In this document: piece by piece, positions 33,641 to 45,299 of the stretch
Layout: each line of letters opens with the position of its first letter
Numbering within the stretch: the stretch's first letter is position 1
NCBI GenBank assembly: GCA_949130495.1
Contig: OX422215.1
Span: 73,795,244-73,859,243 of the forward strand
Length of the DNA stretch: 64,000 bases
Origin: Sambucus nigra
Taxonomy: Eukaryota > Streptophyta > Magnoliopsida > Dipsacales > Adoxaceae
Reading direction: 5' to 3'
Translations under genes and position numbers: made by a program
The notes under the pieces: model-generated
What the model was told of the DNA's origin: nothing
The model's database searches: none
The model's input: the letters and a program-made list of their open reading frames with translations, nothing else

Positions 33641-35370
33641 TTAAATCCCATTAAAATAATTTTTCCATAACTTTTGGGATATTTTAAATAATTTCTATGA
33701 TTTTTTAAACAATTTTTAAAAATTTAAAATTTGGCTTTTAAAAGTTTATGGGCTATTTTTTAATTTCATTATGCTATTAAAAACCTGCTTTGGTAGAACC
33801 AAATGCGCTTGATAATTATGTGGGTACAATTTGTATTTCTAAAAGTTCAAAAACACGCGTTTTACAAGCCATCACAACCTCACATGTTAATCTCACAACT
33901 GTTGGATGTGTGTTTCGTTGCCCTCACATTCCTGTGTTTGATTGTGAACCGTTGGATTGTTTTAATCTATGGCCTGCATCCATTTTTACCTGATCCATGT
34001 GTTTTCGTTTAAACCAATCAGAGGCTCTACAATTGCGGTGTATTTTTAACCATCAGATTTACCTTGATCAGTCGAGAATTAATCGTGACCATTCATTTGC
34101 TTCAAACTTCCAGAGGCTTCCATGGCATAGTATAAATACATGCCTTCTGTGTTTCGATTACAATCTTTGGCTTACCTCACTTTTGAGAGAAAATAAAGAG
34201 AGAGAGAGAGAGATATAGGAAACCTTAAACTAAACTCTGGCCAAATCTCACTAAGAAAAACATTTCTGAGAGTGTGTTAGTTTGAGAGTTGTGAAGATCA
34301 TTCCTCTTTTGTCCTTTATCTCTTTTCCAACTTAATCACAACAGTTTGATCTCATTTTCTCTCATAGAAAACTGAGATTGACATTCTATGATACATTCCA
34401 CGTTTATCTTTTTTTTTGTTTTGATTTCTTATTTCGAGAAATCATAGTTTTGTTGGTTGTTTTCAACTGTTATATTTTCAAACCCTAAAATCAACAAAAC
34501 AGTTTCTGATTTCAGTTTCTTTGAGCATTCAGACTTAGATCTAGTTTAAGATCTTGATTGGGGATTTACACTTTCACATATTTCACATTTTGTGACAGAG
34601 TTTGTACATTTTTAAAATAAGAAAGTGTTTAGGATATTGACTCGTGTTTATAGAAAGATTCCCTCTTGATCTGTGGATATACTGAAAGATCCACAGTCTG
34701 ATAGTTTCGATTAAACTGATTTTGGAAATATTTACATATTTGTGATATGTTTGTAATTTGATTAGCATCCTATCTGTAATTAAGCGTGTGTGAGTTGCAT
34801 GCATGTGATTTAGAGCATATCACCTTCACACTACTACGCTGAAAAGTGTTGGTATTGAGATCTTGTACTTTTGAGTCGACGTAAGGCTAAAAGGAGTAGA
34901 GTTACAAAGCTGAGAGAACATAAACAACATCAGAGCCTTGGGAGAAGTCAGAAAATCCAGAGGAGTTAGTACATTTTTTAACTTATAATTAGGTCTGATT
35001 GTGTGTCTTGATTGTTATATAGTTTGTAAATTATTACTCCATTTTAGTGGGTTTTTACTTTTGAGGTGTAGAGACCTCCGTGGATGTTTCCCCAATTGGG
35101 TGGGGTTTTACCACGTTAAAATTGTACTTATATACTTCCTCTTCCTCTCATACCTTTCTTAAGGCTGTGTTGATTTAAGTTCTTTATAAGTTTTGATTTT
35201 CAAAACTGGTAAACCTATACATTAAATAACTCATTCATACTGTTTTATACATCTTATGTTTAAAATTTATTTTAAGAAAAGAGTTTCTTCAACAAACTGT
35301 TCGGAGTTATTTAGATAGTTTAATCTTGAATTAAACGACTTAAGTGGTACATTTTTAAAACACAGCCACG
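33641..35370 (+). repeat. Copia-type solo LTR (approximate borders)
   Basis: A TATA box (34131-34138, TATAAATA) is followed by an AG-rich leader (34196-34212) and, near 35070-35130, by GACCTCCGTGGATGTTTCCC and ACCACGTTAAAATTG, characteristic of the downstream part of copia LTRs. A degenerate ACATCAGAGCC occurs at ~34932. No target-site duplication was recognised. It splits the repeated CTGTCAG text of the surrounding element. Confidence 0.45.
34131..34138 (+). promoter_or_regulatory. TATA box of the copia-type LTR
   Basis: TATAAATA ~60 bases before a purine-rich AG repeat and pyrimidine-rich leader. Confidence 0.55.
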
Positions 35371-36765
35371 TCTCTATAGCCAGTCGGCCCGTTTAACTGT
35401 CAGTCCTGCACGTACTCGCGCTGCCAATATATTTTAATACCCGTTTATTATCTTAGGCATTAATTCTCAATTTATCAAGTTTTTTCATCAATCTCAAATT
35501 ATCCCCCCCCCCCTTTTATCGACATAAAATCCTCGAAGTAATCTTAATCCCATACCTAAAGGTCTCCAAGACACCAATATTTTTAGCAAGAAAACTAACT
35601 AATCGACACCACTTAGCCTCACCCTTAGGTTCATTAATCTAAGGAACAACGTAAAAATTATCCACACCCCCGAATATTTATCTGTAAATCGTCACCACTA
35701 TCTAGTCTCATACCTAGAAAGCGATAACTACCCAAAGGTCTACTAACTAGTCCCATACCTAGAAAGCAACCCAAATAAAGGTGAGCCCCCTATCTAACCC
35801 ATAATCCCTTCGTTCCAGCGGTGTCAAACATAATAAAATAAGTAAGTGGCATAAGGCTAAATTTCGATTCATCACACTAATTTGACATATTTAATCCACC
35901 CAACATTAATTAATCAATTAATGTCCATTAAATCATAATAAAAATTAAACCACACTTTCTCATTAAATTATTCAATTTATAATCACATGCATGTATAGAA
36001 TTTATACAACAAGAATTTTCTACTATGCGACATCCACAAAATTTCCATTATTTAACATCATACGAATTATTAAATGACATTCCTAAATAAGAATCTACAT
36101 GTGAACACCTTATCGTCTACGGCACCCTAAACTCTACCCTAACATGCAAGGTTTTGAGTCTCCATTCATATTAGAATTTTTTATAAAAATAGTCTAGGAT
36201 TATCTTCTACTTTCCCTAATTAATATTTCTAGTTTATTTTAAGAAAACACATGTATTTAGTGTGTAGGCCATAATTACTACGCATAATACTAAGAAAAAG
36301 TAATAGAGGTAACCATGTCTAAGATTTGTTTGAAGAAATATAATTATGAAGATGCGATCCTCGCGAAAAAAATGATAAAGTTTCGTTCTTGGATCAACTT
36401 GAGAAAATCCAGTTTGAACCTTCAAAACTTGGGTTGAATCTTGCTTTCAAATGGGGATAGAGTGTTGTAGATGGAAGAAGTTAAAAATAGAGGAGGCTAT
36501 TGATTTTTGAGAAAACTAAAATGTGTTTTAAAAGTCCTAAACCGGTCACGTCATGTTTATATACCAAATAGAGTTAGAGTCCTAAGCAAACACAAACACT
36601 CAAAAATTTATTACAGATGATCGGACCGTCAAAATTGGATGAAATTTCTATATATTGTAGTTAACGGCGAGACGGAGCTACTGTAAACAATTCAGCTCGA
36701 TCAAACAGTTGTTTTTTTAATTTCTATTTTTTTATCATCTTTAGTTCGGATCCTCCCTCGATTTT
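35371..36765. other. Non-coding part of the 32495-38214 insertion
   Basis: LTR-like AT-rich sequence with a 9-C run near 35504. No gene is supported. Text near 36620-36710 (GATCGGACCGTC, ACTGTAAACAATTCAGCTCG) resembles LTR U3 sequence on the minus strand, by inference only. Confidence 0.4.
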
Positions 36766-38180
36766 TAGGGTCGTCTCTTCCCCCCTTAGAAGCTCTACCA
36801 TCGACATATTTCCTGAGCTTTCCAGAATTCAACAACTTCTCAATCTCACCCTTCAAGGCAAAGCACTTGTCAGTCAAATGACCGTGGTCTTGGTGGAACT
36901 CGCACCAAAAATTCTTGTTCCTCTTATGCGGAGGAGCCTTCAGCTCCTCCGGCTATCTCAGGGACCGGTCATTTTCTATTTCATTGAGGATGTGTTCATA
37001 GTTCACAGTTAGAGTAGTATGATGTGCAAACTTGTCGTCTGCAGAACTCTTTTTTCGTCTTTCTTCCTTTGGATTTTTTAGCTTCTACTTCCATTCTCAT
37101 CCTCATACTTTGCGGTCATTGCCTCTTCAGCGTTCATAACCCTACCACTTATTGCTAACAGCTCGGCCATGGATTTTGGAGGGTGTTTCGCAAGCTTCCA
37201 TAGTAACTTCCCATTCTGCAACCCTCCTATAAGAGTTGTAATGCCTATATTCTCCTTGTAGTCTTCAACCTCCAATTTTTCTTTGTTGAATCTAGCAATT
37301 TAGTCTCTTAGGCTCTCATTCTTGCCTTACTTGACATACAACAGATGTGTGGTCTTCTTCTGAGCTCTCACCCCAAAATAAAAATTATGAATAAACCGTT
37401 CATCCAAGCCCTTAAAGTTCACAACAGAGTTCTTCGGAAGAGAGGTAAACCAAACATGTGCAGCTCCTGTTAAAGTCCTAGAGAAGGCCCGGCACCTCAT
37501 CTCATCTGGGATTGAATAAATATCTGCTACAGACTGGTACATCTCAATATGATGCACAGGGTTAGTACTACCATCATACTTGGGAGACACCGTAGGTGGT
37601 TTGAACTTGGAAGGGGTTGGGAAGTTAACTATTCTTGACACAAATGGGGAGCCCTCTGAGAACCCTCTTTGTAGTGGGCCTCGGCTTTTGATGCGGTTAT
37701 CTATCTTCTCTTCCAAACGTTGAATGGAGTCATTCCATGGTTTCGCGACGCCATCCTGGCCGAGGTTGTCCCCATCCACCTCCAAGGGGTGGACTGAGGG
37801 TTCCCCAACTGCAGCACAACATCGGTTGTTGACCTCTTGACCATAATCTCGTCCATGTAGTGGTCGGCCATGGTGAGGCCGATGTTCATCATCTCCCATC
37901 TGAGAACCAGCTGCACTTCTCAAACTGGATAACCTCTGCCTCAGGTCATTAACTAGGCCGAGCCTCTCAAAGGCCGACCCCCTACTCAAGTGATCAAAAG
38001 ATGATCCTCTGGGCTGGGCATCCCTAACCATGGCCCTTTTGGCTCCGCAACCCCGGCTCTGTTGTAGAGAACGTATTGTATTGTGCCTCATTAAAGCCTA
38101 ATATATTGAACTGATAATTCCTTAGTGTCTTTATATTTATTCGAGGATGATAAAGGCCATTAAATGGACTCGTTTCCCCT
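36766..38180 (-). pseudogene. Gag polyprotein of a Tat-type gypsy element, broken
   Basis: The longest open stretch (38091-37327, 254 codons) contains RIVNFPTPSKFKPPTVSPKY, DGSTNPVHHIEMYQSVADI and CRAFSRTLTGAAHVWFTSLP, the core of the retrotransposon gag (capsid) domain. After a stop at 37327 it resumes with ARFNKEKLEVEDY and KHPPKSMAELLAISGRVMNA (~37270-37140). The knuckle CEFHQDHGHLTDKCFALKGE lies at ~36900-36840, followed by KLLNSGKLRKYVDGR. It is the best-preserved coding sequence in the window, with about three lesions. The start codon is unclear; only ~100 bases separate the N-terminal part from the insertion border, so a 5' LTR is missing. It is a different family from the gag at 38220-39900. 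Confidence 0.85.
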
Positions 38181-38219
38181 GGGAAAGTCTTTTGGGAATT
38201 CTCTTGACTTTGCAATCCT

Positions 38220-39900
38220 TGAGCTATGGCAACATACCCACAATTTCCACCTTGCTTGTACTTATGTTGTTACTTCACTTTTGAGGCAACAATTTGACAC
38301 ATATTTCGTATTATTACCCACACCAAATATACATGTGTTTTAAGATCTTCTAATCTGGAGCTATAATTTCCTCACGCTTCGAAGCCTCAGAGTCTGCCTT
38401 TGTTTTAATCTTTAATTTTACATGGCCCTTATTTCTTGCTAACTGTATAAACTACATGTTGGCTCATATTTCTTTCATATTAGTAAATGGGTCTTCATCA
38501 ACCCCGATATTATTTCCTTTTTATAGGAAAATTGATCTTTCCTTTTCCAATCAACTCTTGAACCTTGTCACGAAAATAGCACAATCATTAGTTGAGTGAG
38601 AAAAGATGTTAAACCATTTTCAATAATTTTTTTCTTTTATTTCATTTACACTTCGATTTTTTCCATCGATAGATGGTTTTATCATTTTGACTTCTAGAAT
38701 ATAATCAAATATTTCTTACTCCTTAGAGATGTTAAAGGAGTATTTCTTAATTATCCCACTTTTCAGTATATGACTCGACTATTTTATTTTTTGACACCAA
38801 GAATTCACAAAATATGGATTCAGATCCAATTATTTCAGTTGCGTCTACTTCTATATTTGGGACCTTATAATACGTTTGAAGTAGGAAGTGTTTCTTTCAT
38901 GCTCCCCTTCTAATAGAGAGTCATATATGGGCACTTTGGCCGTTATTTCCACCAAATCTCAAAATTCGATTGCATCGAACTTCTTTCGAAGTATAAATTC
39001 AAGCTCATTTTGGGCCAATTTGATGAATATAAGTAAAATTATCTTACACTTATTCCTTGCTCTTTTAAATCTATTTATAAATCTAATGGATTTTTCATAT
39101 AGCATCTGTCTTAACTATCCAAGTCAGCCATCGATACTTTTGGTTCAGTTTGGAAGAATTAGGAATGGATAATATCCTCCATTTGCTGCCAACTCTAGAT
39201 AAAATTAGGTGGAATGCTTATGGACCACAAAAAGGCTGGATCAACGAGGGAATTAGAAATTAAATGTGGTTTGAGTTATTCATTTATTCCTGCATCAGTG
39301 CACTACTAGTAAAGTTTATTAAATGTTTCACTGTTGATTGGCTCCCATCTCGTGAAAAGGAGATAAATCGTAAAATTATAACCTTTAGAAAGTTCAATCC
39401 TATCTACCTACTTGGGGTCTAATTTCGTATAAATTTAAGTTTGAATCCCTGAGTCAATGTTTCGTAGATCTCATGTATGAGATCCACGATTATATTCCTC
39501 CCAACTCCCTCGGTAGTTTCCTATTTGGTTGAGAAATTGTTTGGCTTTCCATTAACACTGGTCGTACTAGTGGAGGTGAGACTTGTTGAGCTGCTTGTTG
39601 TTGTATTAGGAAATGCAATGGTTAGGATGCCCGATGGACTTAGTTGTCTGGCCTTTGGTAGGGTTGATCACCAAACCTTCTATTGTTTCCCAACCTTCAA
39701 GTTCATATTCAAACATTGAATTTGTAATTACACCTAATTTGAAGTCCCTAATGAACCTAACTTAGGCTCATTCAAGTATGGTCTCAATTTTCCCACATTT
39801 GGGATAGACGTTCTTGTGATTGGGTTTCTATATCCCATTTATTGGTAAGTACCGGGTATCCATATACCTTATAATGTGTTGTTCATATATAATCCAATAG
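38220..39900 (-). pseudogene. Gag of the fragmented Tat gypsy element, broken
   Basis: Right to left, degraded frames give CTDAGINE and NSLVDPAFLWSISIPPNFI then SWQQMEDIIHS (~39290-39180), RFINRFKRARNKCKI and NELEFILRKKFDAIEF (~39090-38960), AKVPIYDSLLEGEHE (~38910), and FSHSTNDC with a KINFPIK-like end (~38610-38520). These match the capsid domain and Cys/His region of Tat-lineage gag. It ends at the ATCCT insertion site and its frame joins the 31076-32494 piece. Many TAA and TAG stops replace Gln codons. Upstream sequence to ~40000 is too decayed to read. Confidence 0.75.
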
Positions 39901-41300
39901 TGTTAGTGTGGTTTCCCATTCTTAGGTTTAATCCAAAGTTAATTTTACCATTGTTGGGTCTATAATACACGGGGTGGAAACTAGTGGGTTGTGTGGTCGT
40001 GTTTATACCAATTTATGGTATGAAGTCTTGACAATTGGATGTCGTAACAGTATAAGGATACAACCTACTAGTTATTTCTATGATCATTGTACTAATATTT
40101 AGCATAATATTACTAAAAAAGTCAAACATCGAGTTTAACTTATGCATTAACTGATTTTGGGTGTTTGAGGACACACTTACAATAGGAGTCACTTAGAATC
40201 TCGGCCTTAGAGTCATTGTTAGATTAAATAATTATATGATCCACAATGGTGACAAGTTGGCTCGTTGAACCAGTTTCACCAATATTGTTTGTTCCATCAC
40301 CTATTCTTCCTATCCAAGACTTAATAAACACCTATATCATTATACTCCCATCGAGGGTGCCAAATGGCTTGGTTGGTATGTGTGTGTGTGTGTGTGCATG
40401 TTTTGATGTGTGTGATCATGTGAGGTAAGGTTATGGTCTTACCAACTAGTTAAGTATCTCACTCTATGATAATCAGGCGATTGTGTATCGTTCGATGCTT
40501 CAGTTAAGAGGACTTTTCAGCGGGTGACAAATAAGTTTGTAAACTAAATAAACTAGAACTTAAGGAAGGTTTAAAAGGAAGATAAACTAAAGGTGAAAAT
40601 AGGTTCGAATTAACTAAACCCGTAAAGTAAAAGAGTTTAACACTAAATTGAAATTATGATAAGTAAAACAGTTTACACTAAGGTATGTAAAAAAATTAAA
40701 CTAAGAAAAGTAAAGATAATTCAAATGCAAATGCAATTATACCTTTCAAACTACTTCAAAGAAGGAAGGTTAAACTAGGACAAAAAACTGTGAAGAAAAG
40801 AAAGAAAAGGTTAAAATAAGTAAAAACGATTTTTTATTCAGCAAGTCTTGCTTGCTTTCATCCTTGAGATGCTTATTTATGGAATCCTTTTCCATGCAAC
40901 AGATATTGTAATAGTGGATGGTTACCCATTTGAAAGTTCCTTCAAAGGTGCACTTACGCCCTTAAATAAGTTATGTAGGTAGTTTCCCCATTCTCAAGGG
41001 AGTAATAAGTGACAATTGCTTGTGTATCCGTTTAGATTAATCTGGTGTATGGTATTTCTCGACTATAATAATTGGTTTATACTTCCATGTGGTGAAATTT
41101 CATTGGTTGGTAATAATATTTTGTAAACATACTAACAACTTCAAGATTGATTACCATAAGAGAGAGAGAGAGAGTGGGCAACAATAACATCCCAGCAACC
41201 AAGCTTCAAACTTTGTCCCTAGAAGAAACTCAAGTTACCTGAGTTCTATCCAACAGCTATAAAAAAGGGGAGTTTTTTAGAAGTCTCGTCATAGTGTGGA
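39901..41300. other. Upstream gypsy leader or unassigned sequence
   Basis: No gene. Contains a GT microsatellite (40379-40396), a purine-rich stretch with repeated AAACTAA-like words (40530-40830) and an AG repeat (41159-41175). The border between the minus-strand gypsy element and the plus-strand fragment at 41310 lies here. Confidence 0.35.
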
Positions 41301-41309
41301 TGTTTCATG

Positions 41310-41650
41310 CCCAAATTATGGGTAAGGAGGAGACCGGGGAAAGGTTCCAGATCCAAGAGACCAAAGTTTCCATTTTACACCGGGAAGGGCATACGCTATT
41401 TCTCAATCTATAGTACAATTATATACCTCAGTTATGGCAGGTATGATTCCAGTGTTAAAAATAATTGTACAGGCTTTATTTGATTCCGGGTTGTCGCATT
41501 CATTTATCTCCACTTCACTTGCAATTCTAAACAAATACACCATTCATTCTGGAATTCAAAATTGTATTCATGAGCCTGCTTCACTTGTACATTGCAAGCT
41601 TAACCTTCCACTTATTGAGGATGGAAAATTTACGATCCTCCCAATATGCA
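41310..41650 (+). pseudogene. Gypsy aspartic protease fragment (chromovirus type)
   Basis: From the ATG at 41434 the frame reads MAGMIPVLKIIVQALFDSGL then SHSFISTSLAI; the LFDSG(A)SHSFIS motif is the active site of retropepsin_2-type proteases of chromoviruses, with Ala replaced by Leu. The preceding sequence (from ~41310) has Arg/Lys-rich text in keeping with the end of gag, but is frameshifted. No RT or integrase follows; after ~41650 the similarity is lost. It is on the opposite strand to the large Tat element and is a separate insertion or remnant. Confidence 0.65.
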
Positions 41651-41861
41651 CGCGTATGGGCTTCTTTGGAGTTGTCGTTGTTGCCTATATATTCTCCCAC
41701 CTTTTTATATCACCTTCTATTTTTTCAATGTGATTTTTTTTTTGTATCTAACTGTATTGCTTAGTGTCAATCTCAATTAAGTTCTTATGATTAAGTGAAT
41801 GCACATTTAAGTTTGTCATAAACTCAAGAATTATGGCATTGGAAGAGCTAGTGCTAACTTT

Positions 41862-43574
41862 TGTTAGGAAAAACAAGTTAAGATTGACATTTAAAAAGCA
41901 AAAAAAATTCAGTCATAAAGATCTTTGATTAATCAATCATTGAAAAAAAAATTAAACTATTTTTAACGATTAAACTTAAGGTTAAAATAATACAATACCG
42001 TAGTGAATCATGTTGTGATTAATATGAGGAGACAAAGGTTGAAGAAGATGAAATTCTTGCTGCCCTCTAAGGTCTTCAAAAACCTTTTAAAATATCTGAA
42101 CATCTCGAATATTGTTTTATATGATCCACCCAAATTAATCCTTATGTGTATGCACTCTTAGAGATGATACCATGGTGAAATATGAGAATTGGCCCAATCT
42201 CCCCCCACCCCTTTAAAAAAATGTGAATAGTATTTTTTCTCTCCCTCTCTAACCCTTCATAATGAACCATTCCTCGAAACCTTAGCATACACCAATCTAA
42301 ATCGATGTGGGCCATGGGCTTTAGTGAAATTCGGCTTCCAGAGAGTTTTGAGGCTACAACTTGGGTATTAGACTATAGTAGGGACTCGAGACAAATAATT
42401 AAATTGACTTCAAAATAAATACACGAAAATTCAAATTACAATTATCGTAATTATTTTATTTCATTATCTAATCTTGATTAACTTCATTAAATAATCATGA
42501 CAGAATTCCAATTTAATTATCTCTTAATGTCTCCAAAAAAAAGGACTTATTTGAAAATTCGATTATGGTACATTATATGATTCCCCGTGTTAAGTGTCTG
42601 ATACCCACTTGGTCAAATCAATTTATCATTAATTTATTTTAAACAATGTCTAATCAATTTCCTTCTTTCTTAGACTTAACTTATTTGCTACTCCGCTAGG
42701 TTTATAAAATAATCCATCGACCAGATTTTACAGCTGGAAATAAAGCATATAAATCTATTAAGGGGTATTACAATCCACGGTATCTCCTGGACATTAATTC
42801 CTTCGAATTATGATCTCAAACCTACTAAGATAACTGTCACCCAATGTGCGGGGATCATTTGACCCAATATAAATTTAGATCACACCCATAGCAATCAAAG
42901 TGGCATTTATGTAAGAATTTCAATCCTCATAATTCTCGGGATTAAGAATATATGCACCCATTGTAAATCGTATGAGATTGTCCAATTCTAATCAAGATGG
43001 CTCTTAGACACAAATCTCACGGGAGGTCCTATTAAATATATTATTGTGATGTACCGATCACAATCCTCTATTGAACTATCATATAAATTCTAGAACCATC
43101 ATACAGGTTCCCATAGTTTGAGATAAACTACTAGAATTGCATCGCAGTCATTTTGATAGGTTGTCAACTCCTTATTTTGGTTGTGAACTTCTTGATAGTT
43201 CCAGAACCGAAGTCTTATTTAGTGATCTCGGCGTAGTGGGTCCTTTATTTTGTGATGAACTACTGGTGCCAGTCCTACATTTTGTCTTTGTGGACTGAGG
43301 AGAAAGGGGGCGCGGCGGGAAGAGGAATATAGCATGAAAGAAGCAAGGGGGTCAACCTCCTTCAAATATACAACAAGGATTCTGGAAATACAATGTAGTT
43401 GGACTCTCATGTCAATTCCAATTAATCATCCTTTCCACTGAGGTAAATCTTTGCCTCCTAATCCTTTGTGATCAAGTTGAACCTAACTCAATAGAATTAC
43501 TACTATGTATAATTGATCGACATGTATAGAAAACAATATATTTAAAGCATAAATGCAAATCATTCTCACAAGCA
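41862..43574 (-). repeat. 3' LTR of the copia element
   Basis: Begins TGTTAGGAAAAAC on the plus strand (so it ends CCTAACA on its own strand). It aligns along its length with 54579-56015, for example 42125-42215 versus 54835-54925 and 42830-42870 versus 55510-55570. It is ~270 bp longer, mostly through an insert at ~43217-43455 absent from the partner. Confidence 0.8.
43217..43455. other. Probable nuclear copy of mitochondrial DNA (NUMT) in the LTR
   Basis: About 240 bases, noticeably GC-richer than the flanks (with GGGGGCGCGGCGGGAAGAGG at ~43306), absent from the sister LTR. The text resembles plant mitochondrial intergenic sequence as I remember it, particularly the stretch with GGGGGTCAACCTCC and AATCATCCTTTCCACTGAGG. 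It contains no complete gene. The assignment rests on memory and composition, not a search. Confidence 0.5.
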
Positions 43575-44130
43575 TGATTCTTATTTCAAAATGAACTAAT
43601 AAACCTTCACCCAAAAGTAAATTTCATACATGGTTTTAAGAATAAAATCCCAATAGTACCCCATTTATTCATAAAGGCACGTATTCGAATCCCATCCCGT
43701 ATACATGATATCTTATTGTACATTGGTAGAAGGAGTAACTGGGTATTATTCGATACAACCTTGGTCATAAAATTATCACCAAATCCGTTCGATCTCTCAA
43801 ATTAGGTGAAACCTACACTCAATGTACTTAACCCCATATGTGTTATGGGTTCTTTCAAACATGCAATCGTATCACTATGAACATTAAAAGAGCCATATCC
43901 AATCACACTTGGAGGAACCTCGCCCCAGTTACTTAGAAAGTAACCGAGTCACGTAGTCTATTCAATTTCCTCCAAAGTGGAAACATCTTAGACCTCATTT
44001 ATAGAGCTGGCAATATAAGATTAACTCCAACGTATAGCTCACCCTCTTGGGGTAAACACATATTTCGAGGTATAAAACTTGTAATCCTTATCGGAATAAA
44101 AACCTAGTCTTTTTACCTCAAAGGTACAAT
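43575..44130 (-). pseudogene. Copia RNase H region, heavily decayed
   Basis: Lies where RNase H is expected, between the RT end and the 3' LTR. Only scattered similarity can be read by eye, so the assignment is mainly positional. Confidence 0.4.
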
Positions 44131-45100
44131 ATTGTTAGACTGAAATTTATTGGTTGTGTTGAAGGCTTAACAGATTTTGGTCTTAGCACACAATATATAG
44201 TATTCATGAGGCTTCCCATCACCGAAGCATTAGGTATATTACTTATTCCTCCCATATAATCAAATGTCCTGGAACATTTCTTCCTAAATAAAGTGTTTCC
44301 ATATATGGAAAAAAAATTCATTGAATTCCAATGCTAATCATATGAATAAGATATCGTGATAATTGACTTTGGATAAGTCCAACATGCTTTCTATCTAATC
44401 TAGTGAAATCTTGATCATAAGGATGTGCTCAGCTTGTCCTAAGTTCTATATATTGAAATACCCAAACAACCACACTCTTATGGAAGATAATACTCCTATA
44501 TCGTTCCTGATTAGGCAAATATCATTCACAAATTGTACTTTGAAATACCACAATGTTTCCATCATGCTTGTTACACTAATAAGTATGATTTGGGCCTTGA
44601 TGAAAATCAAAACTTGATTACATGATCAAACACAAAACCCAAGATCTTGATGTTATCTTAAATCCATAAATGGATGGCATAAGATTACATTAGTTTTCTA
44701 TTCAAACATGATACTATGTAAGAGTCAAGATAATCATTCAATAATGAAGTCTTAACATTATAAGAATCCCCATATACTTTAGCATGGTTATCGCAAGAAG
44801 GTTTGCTCATAATCAATCCCTTTCTTTCTAAATAAACTCCTTTTTCCAGCCTTATCATAAAGGTTCACACCATCCCATTCATCTATCTTTTAACTTCTTG
44901 TAAGACCACTTTCACCCGATTGGTTTTACCCTATCAAAAAGTATACAAATATTAAAACATGATTCGAATATATAAGATCCTTTTGGTATCCAAAGTCATA
45001 AGTCAAAGAAATAGTATTTGTCTTGGAATGACTCGTTGTAGTTTTTGAGACCCGAATATGTTTCCCTAGCATCATATCAAAATTGCCACCCAAATTACTA
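44131..45100 (-). pseudogene. Copia reverse transcriptase, broken
   Basis: Minus-strand pieces include ERKG with GIDYEQTF (~44850-44820), the LRLHY and SIMFE region (~44760-44700), a KSIYGLK-like stretch in shifted frames (~44690-44630) and, near the end, MGGISNIPNASVMGSLMNTI (~44250-44190), the conserved EKMSKIPYASAIGSLMYAM-like text after the RT. The YVDD motif was not identified. Stops and frameshifts are frequent. Confidence 0.7.
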
Positions 45101-45299
45101 ATCTTTTAGGATTTCTCCCCATACTCCCACTACGATGTCAAATAACCTGTTACCCAGTACAAGTGACACAATTATCTTAATCATCGATAAATCTCCCACT
45201 ACTGTTAAGCATTGTATTATCGATATCAGATTGCATTTCATGTTGTACAGGTGGTCTAGCAACGTTAGAAATATAATGTTCCTTAATATATTGCAAGTC

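Larger units (their letters stand above)
32495..38214 (-). mobile_element. LTR-type insertion with a Tat-like gag, flanked by ATCCT
   Basis: The left end TGTAACACCCC is a typical gypsy LTR terminus, and the right end is TTTGCA. The right third carries a minus-strand gag. The middle has LTR-like non-coding sequence into which a copia-type LTR (about 33640-35370) has inserted: the text GTTTAACTGTCAG with CACATACTCGTG-like words occurs on both sides of it (33376-33412 and 35390-35424). I could not identify a matching second LTR, so the internal structure is unresolved; a composite of two insertions is possible. Confidence 0.5.
7584..40450 (-). mobile_element. Tat-lineage Ty3/gypsy retrotransposon, fragmented by four inserted blocks
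   Basis: Minus-strand pieces with gag (38220-~39900), protease (31490-31870), RT-RNase H (28690-30133), a second archaeal-type RNase H (24460-24850) and integrase (8440-9711) occur in the correct order for one element. The extra RNase H between RNase H and integrase is diagnostic of the Tat group. The interruptions fall at 9712-24459, 24920-28655, 30134-31075 and 32495-38214; two have clean target-site duplications. The pieces carry many stops. I did not identify its own LTRs or primer site; the right end is somewhere in 40100-41300, and the left end may have been cut by the LARD-like element. Confidence 0.8.

Noticed and set aside
41862..41866. Target-site duplication for the copia element
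   Set aside because: The five bases before 41862 (ACTTT) do not match those after 56015 (TTATT).
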